From Parietaria judaica (lineage: Eukaryota > Streptophyta > Magnoliopsida > Rosales > Urticaceae): a stretch of DNA of 64,000 nucleotides. The notes under the pieces are model-generated. The model worked only from the letters and a program-made list of their open reading frames with translations. It had not been told where the DNA came from and searched no databases. The stretch's first letter is position 1, and the number at the start of each line of letters is the position of its first letter. The DNA is taken from contig OX940869.1 of the NCBI GenBank assembly GCA_954871525.1, forward strand, positions 20,922,001 through 20,986,000, in the 5' to 3' direction. Both the position numbers and the translations under genes were made by a program. Positions 11,313 to 21,319 of the stretch are shown here, piece after piece.

Positions 11313-13126
11313 ATGGCTCCCTCCGGCCCCGGACCAGTCTTCAAGACCCGAAGCCCTCCCTCTGTCAGACTGCAGGTCATCGCTGAAGAATTTTTGGACT
11401 CGGAGTCTTTCCACGCACGTCTCCCTTACGAGGGTGAACTCGTCGACGTGCCTCAGAGCGACTATGTGTGCGTCTACGAGTCGTTCTTCCGAATCGTCGG
11501 CCTCCATCTTCCCGTGCCGCACCTGATCGTGGCGTTCCTCTATGCCTTTAGAGTTCCAATCACCCAGGTGAGCCTTAACACCATCCGCCTTCTCCTATAC
11601 ACGCTCGCCATTGCATGCGAGCAGAAAGTGGAGCTTACGCTAGAGGACTTGATGCGCCTCTACAAGTTCTCCCGCAACGCGAAGAATCTTGGCCGCTTCT
11701 CCATCTCCCATCGCGTTCGGCCGCATATCCTCGATAATACGCCATCGAACGAGTCCGGCTGGGAGAACAAATATTTCTTTGTTATGGTGAACAGTCCCAA
11801 CTTTGGTCCCCACCACGCTTTTCTTTCGAGGGAGTGGGTCCTCGAGGGAACGGATCTCCCTCGTTTTAAGCCCGAGGAGGATGAGGAAGCTGACGCGAGG
11901 TTCAAAGAGATCCATGCCGCTCTCCTCGCCAACCCTCGACGAGACTGGAGTAAGGACTTCGGGGATCAGCGGATCGAGAAATCTGGGGTCTATCGGCCGG
12001 CCCACATCCATGGGCTGTCCCCAGACACCATCCTCCCGGAAGGCTTTTCTCGCGAGCCCGTCCCGGAGGGATCTCCCGTGGAGCGGAAGAAAACTGCTCC
12101 TAAATTGAGGAAAAAGTCCAAAGAGGACTCCGTTGTCGTTAGGGGAGATACTCCCGTCGAGCGAGAGCGGGATGTGCAGAGGTCGTTGAAGTCCCAGGCG
12201 GGACCCGGCGCTCCTCGCTACATGGGACTTACCCTTCAACAGGGTGGCTCCTCGGGCAAGCGCCCGATCGAGGACGTTCGCGATGAGCGGCGAGCGAGGT
12301 CAAGGACGGATCCCACCGCTCGCTCCCCGACGGAGGTCTCCCGCTCCTCGAAGAGATATCCTCGAGAAGAAGGTTCTTCGGGCATGCGGCCCGTGGAGGA
12401 GACGTGCGAAGCTCCCCTCGCGAAGAGGGCTAAGATTTCTGCTCCGGCCTCCATCCCCGAAGTTCCTACCCCGGCTCGGGAAGCCGTAAAGGAAGTTTCA
12501 GGCTCCACGCCGCCGGGCGAGACCGGGATGGTGGAAAAGGTGTTGAGAGGGCGCGCGCACCTTGCTAAGGGTCTAAGGCAGAGGGTGGAGTTTTTCAGCA
12601 GTTTCGAGAATCTGGTCGTAGCGCCAAATGCTCCTCCTCCTCCCGCTTTGGGGGCTGAAAGCTCTCTCCTTTCTCCACATCTTGAGGCCACGACCCAGCC
12701 CCTTCCTCCGTCCCTCCGGGGGACTTCCGACGAAGTGGTGCGGGATTCAGCTGCTATCCTCACGTCTTCAATTCAGACTCCGGTCGAAGAGACCTTTGCT
12801 CCGATCGAAGGGAGCACGGAGCACCTTGGCAGGGAAGGAGAGGCAGGACATGCCTCTTCCGTGGAGCAAATAGGGGACCAGAGAGGGGTCCCCGGGCAAG
12901 AAGGGGATCGAGGACAGATCTTCTTTGGGCCCGAGGAGAAGCGATCAGGGGAGCCCCTCGAGACTATTCCAACCGGGCCAGAGGCTTCTGCCAATGCGCC
13001 CGACATCAAAGTTCTTGAGAGCTTGGAGGTTCAGCCCACCTCGGAGCCTGCCAGTGCTTCTGCCCTCCAGGTTTCTCTCGTCCCCCTTCCTGGTGCGTTG
13101 GCAATGTCATCGGGGGAAGACCCCCC
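11313..13126 (+). pseudogene. Antisense gene of the Tat-like element, first part (gypsy-type transposon protein, Transposase_28-like)
   Basis: The plus-strand frame opens at MAPSGPGPVF (AATGGC start, chosen over an upstream ATG at 11283) and stays open to the Copia insertion at 13127. Residues of about 20-190 form a folded domain with LPYEGE, PHLIVAFLYAFRVPITQVSL and KYFFVMV. It resembles the 'putative gypsy-type transposon' domain often annotated in plant genomes. The remainder is Ser-, Pro-, Glu- and Arg-rich and probably disordered. Known Tat-lineage elements often carry an extra antisense open frame between pol and the 3' LTR, and this one has the same position and strand. The Copia LTR cuts the frame and adds a false C-terminus of a few residues. 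Later parts lie at 24225, 25504-28906 and 42830. Confidence 0.7.
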
Positions 13127-14719
13127 TGTTGGACATATGTTTCCTTAAACAAGATATTTTATCCATTCGTAAAAGATTATGATATGTCATTGAATAAAGA
13201 TGATACTTATTATGTTAATCTTATTATAGTTTCTGGTAGAGTAAAATAGAATGTTTGTTTCCTTAGTTCATAAAGGATGCAATTATGTTATTATTATCAC
13301 AACAGAGTCAATGTGAGGAAGAATTAATAATCATAATAAATGAACTTAAAATGTCCGTGACCTGATTAACTTGGTGGGAGCCCATTAATCGTATAAGGTC
13401 ATTAATGTGACTAAGTGACAATCCTATTCTGGATTTTGTGTGTGTCACACTCACTAGAAGTGCATTAAGTATGAAGTTTCTTCATACTGGACTGGACCTG
13501 ACTTAAACTCCGGAAGTTATCATATAAGACCATCACTGATAACTTGGAGTTGAGTCACTAGTAGATGATCAAATGGATATTCGATCTAAGTTTTGAGTGG
13601 TCTTGAGTCCGAGCTGCTGGCTTGATTGTTCTTTGATTTAACCGTTAAAGAGCACAATATATTACCGTTGTTCCCAACACTATTATTTTGGGAACATGAT
13701 AGTCAGCAGTAAGGGTAGCTTGTTCACAGACATGGGCATCACACAGCTCTCTTCAGAATGATGATGATTCCCTTGATTGTCGGTGGTGAGAAGTGAGAGG
13801 TACCCGTGCGCAACTTATGAATCGAAAGTATAAGTGGGTCACTCATAATATTACTGACTGAGTCAAGGATGAAAATGCAATGAGAGGCATAACGGTAGAA
13901 ACCGCCTGCTCGTGTGTGGATCATCAAGTGAAAGATCAATAACCCGAATTTGATTGTATCAATGGACACCCTGCTGTTATAAAGGGAATAATATATACCG
14001 TATCACTAAAGAGTGCAGCCTCGGGTCTATAGTGGAATCACTTCGACGTTTGACGAACAACTAGCAGTTCGTTGGAGCTTAAGTGATACGGGTCCATGGT
14101 CCCCAGGTTAGCTCCGTAACGGATGATACGTACGTGATTAAAATACAATATGGATAATGTTTAATCATTTGGCTAGACTTATAAAACTGAAAGGTATGTG
14201 GCAGACGTCAGATAGTTTTATCGTCAGCGTGGCAAAAGTACCATATCTTGGTACACGAAATTAACTGATAAAATAAAGTTAGAATTTAGATTTTCTATCA
14301 GCACCATGTTGTTGGAAATTAAATTCTAAGAAACTTTGCTTTTTCAACCAAGTCATTTCGACTTACGGTTTGTGATTTATGGATTTTCTAAGTTTGTGCT
14401 CGGTTCGATAAACTATGAAATTAAATCACATGTCACGAATTTAAATGATGGTGTGGCACCATGACATTTTTATGTGTGATATTAAGATCAGGAATTATTA
14501 ATATAATTTAATTATTTGGATTTAATTATTAATATCTTATTAATAATTAATTAATAATTAATGGATTTATATTAATAAGAATATATATATATATTTAATT
14601 ATATATGTATATTGTAAATCGATGTGGGCCTGCATGATCTAGCCCACACGAGTTTGACCTAGCTAGGGTTTAATACTTGCGGCATAAGTACCTAAAGTTT
14701 GGTACTTTGGTAAAAACCC

Positions 14720-15080
14720 TAAAATCAATCTTATCCTTTACATCGGAGATGATTTAATATCAACCGTAGGATTAAGATGATTGATTTTTGACCTAACCCT
14801 AATTCGAAAATAGTAGCTTGGTGACCAAGCTTAGGGTTTTCGAATTTGACCTAATTAATTGTATCCGTTAGATCGGTTTAAGATTTAATCTTTACCGTCG
14901 GATTGGAAATTAATTAATTATATATATAATATATATTTCGAAGATAATGATATAGATAAAATCGAATTAGGCTTTTACCAAGTCTTAGAATATTTGATTT
15001 TTATCCCAAATTAATTTGATCCATTAGATCGGTCTAAGATTAATCTAGGCCGTTGGATCTAGATAATTAATTTCGAAATT

Positions 15081-15112
<32 letters not shown>

Positions 15113-15284
15113 TATATATTTCGAAATTAAAATAATTAGATAAGATTGGTTTTTTGATTTACCAAGTCTTTCTTATTTAATTAAATCCCTAATTAATTAT
15201 ATCCATTGGATTTAGATAAGATTAAATCTAAACCTTTAGATTAGGATAATTAATTATATTTAATAATAAGTTTCGAAATTAAAA

Positions 15285-15321
<37 letters not shown>

Positions 15322-15475
15322 TTCGAATTATATTTAAATAAGAGGATAAGATTGGTTTTTGTATTTATCAAGTCTTTCTTATTTAATTAAATACAAGTTT
15401 AATTATGACCATTGGATCTAGATGAGATTAAATCTCAACCATTGGATTGAAATAATTAAAGTATTTAAATATATA
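14720..15475 (+). repeat. Degenerate ~130-190 bp modules inside the Copia LTR
   Basis: Five or so modules each combine a version of 'ATCCRTTRGATCGGTTTAAGATTAAATCT', 'ACCGTYGGATT' and a TA-rich spacer ending TTCGAAATTA. Lengths differ between LTR copies in the window mainly through these spacers. Confidence 0.65.
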
Positions 15476-15526
15476 TAAAATTTTAATTTTGGAGTGAAAA
15501 TCTCTAATTCGGTTACGGACCAAGTC

Positions 15527-15534
15527 TATAAATA
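15527..15534 (+). promoter_or_regulatory. TATA box of the Copia LTR
   Basis: TATAAATA in the context CAAGTCTATAAATAGGGAGC. It is conserved in the other LTRs (for example about 23651, 27976 and 42171, and on the minus strand near 36357). Confidence 0.75.
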
Positions 15535-16100
15535 GGGAGCTCATTTACAACATTCAACACACTTTTTCCCCAGAGCAAAAACTCGAGCTCTCCCTCTCTC
15601 TTTAGGGTCTGCGAGTTTTCTGCCTCTGATCTCTTTTCTGGTTCGGCTTAGGAGACTTTTTCTCCGGAAGCTTCAAAAGAACCTCAGTTAAATTTTGCGA
15701 CGGAGTCCTTCCGGCAAAGCCCACGCTTCGGTACGAGGAGTCCAGGAGAATATCCCGGAAGATCACGGGTGTTTCCCTCACACCGACGGAGCTCTGCCGA
15801 ACTTCAGAGTCCGCAAACAGAAACGTCAACTGAGGTACGGCCTTATGCATTGGGTTAATAAATGCAAACATTTACCGCTTTCTATTTATTTCTTATATTT
15901 CGACTATGATATTAATAATGTGTTGTGCATATTAAATATGTAATATTTATCGGATCTTGTTAAAATGGTTATTACCCGATATCCGTGCCGTCACGATAAC
16001 AAGTTTTCCGCTTTAAAATAATTTTTAAATGTTACCGGGACGGCTCGGAGGCATATTTCGTTGTAATGGAGTCGGAAATCAAATCCCGATTCCCAACAAT

Positions 16101-16112
16101 TGGTATCAGAGC
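16101..16112 (+). other. Primer-binding site of Copia element A
   Basis: TGGTATCAGAGC, complementary to initiator Met-tRNA as in most plant Copia elements, two bases after the LTR end. Confidence 0.9.
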
Positions 16113-17957
16113 CATGGTTCAAGGATAAATAATTACGTAATTTAATTTAACGGTTTAAAGAATGAATTATTTGATGAATAAATTAATAATTAAAATTGAA
16201 ATTGAATTTCTAGATATTTTAATATTAATTTAAAATTAGATTATTTCCCGACCCGAAATATCGGACCGGGAAAGTTGGCCGGGCTGCATGGCGCAGCCCA
16301 ACCCGCGGCAAGGGAAGACCAGGGGCTGCCGCAGCAGCCCCAGGGTGAAACCCTAGCTGCCACGGGCAAGGCCCCTGGCAGGGCCTAGTAACGCAAGGAC
16401 GAGGCCCAGGCGATGGCCTTCGGCCTGCCCTGGCGCGCAGTGCGCGGGCCTCAGGTGCGGGTCACGGGGCCACGCTGCCTGGCAGCGTGATGGGCCTCTA
16501 AGCCCAACCCGTGTCGGACGCTGCCCTGGCCCTCCAGAGGGTTGGGCGCGGTATTCCTCGGGCATGTGGGCCCGGGCTTAAGCCCGGAAGGCCCACATGC
16601 AATATTTTTAAATATGGGCCGGATTTTTAATCCGACCCGGTACCATTGGAATAAATAAATAAAATATTAATTATTATTTTTGAAATTAATAAATTATGAA
16701 TTAAATTAATTATCTTTAATTAATTAGAAATAAAATATGGATGTTATTTCTCGATAAATAACATTGTCTTATTTTATAAAATTAAATATGGATATTATTT
16801 AATACTTAAATAATATTGTCTTATTTGATATTAAAATATGAATGATAATTCTTTGGAATGATATCATTGACATATTTTTAAATTTCATAAATAATTATTA
16901 ATATGGCCTAAAATCGATTTAATGATAATTCTTTGAGAATAAGTATCATTAATAGCTAATTATAAATATTCATCATAGATATAATTTGTTATAACCTATT
17001 TTCACAACCCGATAACATAGTTTCTATGTTTTGATAATTATTAATATGTCGAAATTACGATAAACATAAATAATAAAGAGTAAATGTGAAAGTGGTTATT
17101 ACTAGTCGGAAAAATCTCAATCATATGATCTTGTCTAAGGAAGAGGGAATTAAAAGTGGGGCCGGTTCACCATCCACTTCTGGGTGACCGGTTTGGACCC
17201 CTCCCATCTACCTGGAGAAAGTGTGTATTGACCTATCACTACCGACGAAATAATAAACATTATAAATAAAGGGCCTTGTTAAGCCAAATATAAATTTTTA
17301 ATGTGTCATTAATAGAAAGTTTATAATAAGTTTTAATTAACTTAGTAATTAAAAACGTTATTTTTATAAAACCATGGCAAGTTTAGAATAAATCAAAAAG
17401 GTCTCTATTATTACTGTCACAAGGTCTGCTGACCACAGCGCCTCAAGTCACCCTGGAGTGTCCATTCCCTAAGGAAGGTGTGCTTGTGGAAGGTTTGACA
17501 CCGTGATAGTTCCAAAAGAATATGGGAACGGAGGAATCTTGGAAATGGACCGCGAGTCACCCTAGAGTGACCATTCCCTAAGGACGACGTTTCCAAGAGG
17601 ATCCCGAGAACCGAAAATAATGGGTTGAGCTTGTACGAAAGTTGGTGCTTCCCGACCGTCTATGGTGATAGTTAATAATCATAGAGAACTTTGGTGGTTC
17701 TTGTTATGAATATTAATTAAGTTTATGACTAAAACTTAGTTTAACCAAACTACACGGTTGATACCGCGAGTCACCCTGGAGTGACCATGCCACTAAGGAC
17801 AGCAACGACGTGTACAGTCGGTTAAATTATCACGAAATAGTTAAAGGGTTTATTTAACGGTTTCCCAGAACATGTTTGCATCATGTAACTATTTCAAACA
17901 AAAATATTTTTTCAAAAACATTGTACCTGTAATAAAGTTTAATAAGTTTCTTTTTCA
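16113..17957 (+). other. Untranslated leader of Copia element A
   Basis: No gene is seen over 1.8 kb. A GC-rich island (about 16255-16610) sits in otherwise AT-rich sequence. Three copies of the motif GAGTCACCCTRGAGTGACCATTCCCTAAGGA (about 17445, 17553 and 17768) each contain GTCAC/GTGAC arms able to form a short hairpin. The gag gene expected after this leader is missing. The leader joins at 17958 to a short frame that runs directly into protease. Confidence 0.7.
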
Positions 17958-18452
17958 ATGCCAGTTAAAATGTCATTCGACAAACAAGAAATGGAAAAGT
18001 CTGCTCTGACGCTGAAGTCTCAAAATCAAAGCAATTTGGTAAAAGTCACAAAATCCCTAAGCAAGCTGGCCATGAGTGGATCTTCGGAGAAACTTGGAAT
18101 GGTAGATCAGAATGCTATAATCTCTCTAAACAAGAGGAAGAGAATTGATGGAAACCAGGAAGAATTCTTCAAGAATGGGAGTACAAGTAATGTTGATCTT
18201 TCAACATCAGAATCATGTTTCGTGGACAACTCATCCTTCAACTGGATCTTGGATTCAGGAGCAAACGATCATGCGTACAATTCTCGTCAGTCTCTTGACA
18301 AATTAGAAGAGATAAATGAAGGACCAACTTTAAAAGTAGGAAACGGGGAATTCCTACAAGCAAAAGCGGTAGGAAATTTGCGACTGACATTTGGAAATAA
18401 ATTTTTATTTGTTGATAATGTGTACTATTATCCAATGTCTGCAGAAATATAA
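17958..18452 (+). pseudogene. Copia element A protease region (gag deleted)
   Basis: A frame of 164 codons that lacks the gag domain and its CCHC knuckle. It begins MPVKMSF, and residues of about 94-103 read WILDSGANDH, the aspartic protease active site of Copia polyproteins. It ends prematurely at a stop after PMSAEI. The next pol frame begins 15 bp later, so a small deletion has shifted the frame. Confidence 0.8.
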
Positions 18453-18466
18453 TTTCTGCTTTTCTG

Positions 18467-19420
18467 TTGTACAAACAAGGATATACTCTAAACTTTCGTG
18501 GATCCCATTGGGTCATCACAAAAGATGGGGTATATACTTGTACTGCTAAAGCAGAAAATGGATTATATATCCTAAGACCAGATTACGGTAGCTGTATGAA
18601 TACTGAGATGTTTAAATTGGCAATGCCAAAATCAATCAAGAAACCCAAGATTGATAATGATGTTCAAACGTACCTGTGGCATTTAAGATTGGGTCATATT
18701 AATCTAGACAGGATAAACAAGCTGGTAAAGGATGGACCCCTTAAAGAACTAACAATCGGTTCTTTGCCTGTTTGCGAATCCTGTATAGAGGCTAAAATGA
18801 CTAAGAGACCTTTTTCGGCAAAAGGTCAAAGAGCCACTAAACCATTAGAACTCGTCCATTCAGATGTATGTGGTCCCATGAACATACAAGGAAGGGGAGG
18901 AATTAAATACTTCGTCACTTTTATTGACGATTATTCAAGATATGGTTATGTTTATCTCATGGCTAAGAAATCTGAAACCTTGGGTAAGTTCAGAGAATTT
19001 CTAGAAGAGGCTGAGAATCAACTTGGACTATCATTGAAGTCTCTTCGATCTGATCGAGGAGGAGAATACCTAGATCACGAGTTCTGTAATCTCCTAATCG
19101 AGAAAGTTATAACATCTCAACTAACTGCTCCTGGCACACCGGAACAAAATGGTGTTGCAGAAAGGAGAAATAGGACCTTACTGGAAATGGTAAGGTCAAT
19201 GTTAAGTTATTCATCACTACCCAATTCATTCTGGGGATATGCTTTGTTGACGGTTGCGAATATTCTAAATGTTGTACCGTCAAAATCTGTTTCTAAAATG
19301 CCCATCGAATTATGGAATAGCAGAATACTAAACCTGCAACATTACAGAATTTGGGGATGTCCTGCACATGTACGGACTGAAAACAAAAATAAATTGGAAT
19401 CACGAACGGAATTCCAATGA
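18467..19420 (+). pseudogene. Copia element A integrase region
   Basis: Contains the pre-integrase HHCC zinc motif (WHLRLGH ... CESCIEAK) and the catalytic core, with the three acidic residues in HSDVCGP, RSDRGGEY and EQNGVAERRNR (D, D, E). It frameshifts near 19400. The following 106-codon frame (19368-19688) gives the integrase C-terminal part and ends at TAG at 19686. In the related copy at 32550 the corresponding codon is CAG. Confidence 0.85.
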
Positions 19421-19688
19421 GACTAAAGGAGGTTTCTTTTATAGTCCAGAAAGTAAGAAAGTATTTGTCTCAACAAATGCTACTTTTTTAGAGCAAGATT
19501 ATATGACAAACTTCAAACATCGAAGTAAAGTTATACTCGAGGAGCTGTCAGGTGACAAGGTCACAATATCTCCAACAGTGCCTGTTGTCGAAGATAAAGC
19601 AGAAACCACGGTCCCAAATCAGAACCAAGGAGTGCTCAGACGTAGTGGGAGGTTCAAAAGACCAGTTGAACGCTACGAGCATACCTAG

Positions 19689-21304
19689 TTGGAATTTCAC
19701 CTAGCTGTTACAGACACTAGCGTTGAAGATCCCATAGGCTTCAAACAAGCTATGGTTGATCCTGATAAGGGAGAATGGCAGGAAGCCATGAACCAAGAAA
19801 TAGAATCAATGGATTCTAATGAAGTCTGGGAACTTATAGACTTACCAGATGGCTTCAAAACCATTGGCTGTAAGTGGGTATACAAGCGAAAGAGAGGAGT
19901 GGACGGGAAGGTTGAAACCTTCAAGGCTAGACTAGTGGCAAAGGGTTTTACCCAGAGGGAAGGTATTGATTTCGATGAGACCTTCGCTCTAGTTGCTAAG
20001 TACAAGTCCATCCGGATTCTCATGGCCATAGCCTGTAGTCTCAATTACGAGATTTGGCAGATGGACGTCAAAACCGCCTTCCTGAACGGGTACATTGACG
20101 AGAACATCTATATGGACCAACCAAAAGGGTTCGTGCAGCAGGGTCAAGAAGGGAAGGTTTGCAGATTACTTAAATCCATCTATGGATTGAAGCAAGCTTT
20201 CAGATCTTGGAATCTAAGGTTTGATGAGACCATCAAAACCTATGGATTCATACATAACGTCACTGAGGCCTGCATTTATAAGCTCAATGACGATACCGTG
20301 GAAATTTTTCTTGTTCTATACGTCGATGATATTCTTCTCATTGGAAACAGTGTGAAGAGATTATCGGACGTGAAAGCGTGGCTATCTACACAGTTCCAAA
20401 TGAAGGACATGGGAGAAGCCAGTTATGTTCTTGGGATCTTATTTTCAGAGATCGCAACAATAGGCTTCTGGCCTTATCTCAAGCAGCTTACATTGATAAG
20501 GTGCTTGAACGTTTTGCAATGGCAAACTCCAAGGGAGGTAATTTACCAACCAGACATGGAGTGTTCCTTAGCAGGAAACAGTGCCCAACTTCTCCGGAAG
20601 AGCAAGACGAGATGAGGCGGATACCCTATGCTTTAGCAGTGGGAAGTCTGATGTATGCTATGCAGTGTACTAGGCCAGACATCTGTTACGCTGTGGGAAT
20701 AGTAAGTAGATACCAATCCAACCCAGGTATGGCTCACTAGACTGCAGTGAAAAACATTCTCAAGTATCTTCGGAGAACGAGGGACTATATGTTAGTGTTT
20801 TCAAGGTCAGAACTGAATCCACTTGGATACACTAATTCAGACTTTATGTCTGATAAGGATGCGAGAAAGTCGACGTCAGGAGCAGTGTACACCTTTGCTA
20901 GTGGAGTGATATTCTGGAGAAGCGTAAAGCAATCCTGTATCGCAGATTCAACCATGGAAGCTGAGTATGCGGCTGCATGTGAAGCAGCCAAAGAATCAGT
21001 TTGGCTAAATAATTTCTACATGGAACTGGGTGTAGTCCCAGATGTAGATGGGCCACAAACGCTATACTGTGACAACAATGGTGCGGTGGCAAACTCTAAA
21101 GAGCCAAGAGACCATAACAAGGGGAAACATATAGAAAGAAAATACCATCTCATTAGAGAGATAGTACGTCGAGGCGACGTACGGGTTGTGAAAATAGCTT
21201 CGGAAGACAATCTGGCTGATCCATTTACCACGACGTTGCCAAAGAAAATAATCAGGAGACATCTGGAAAATATGGGCGTGAAAGACATGGGTCATCTTCT
21301 TTAA
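19689..21304 (+). pseudogene. Copia element A reverse transcriptase and RNase H
   Basis: Reverse transcriptase with KWVYKRKRG, MDVKTAFLNG and the catalytic YVDD (about 20320). A one-base loss near 20440 shifts the frame to the one opening at 20378. A TAG at 20738 replaces TGG. RNase H follows in the frame from 20747, with ADSTMEAEY, YCDNNGA and the C-terminal EDNLADPF. The polypurine tract follows the stop. Confidence 0.85.
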
Positions 21305-21319
21305 GTACAAGTGGGAGAT

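Larger units (their letters stand above)
13127..16098 (+). repeat. 5' LTR of Copia element A
   Basis: 2972 bp, TGTTGGACATATG...GATTCCCAACA. It contains degenerate internal repeats (about 14720-15470), a TATA box, and a 76-codon open frame on the opposite strand (13739-13969) found in every LTR copy of this family here. Its length is unusually large for a dicot Copia LTR. Confidence 0.9.
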
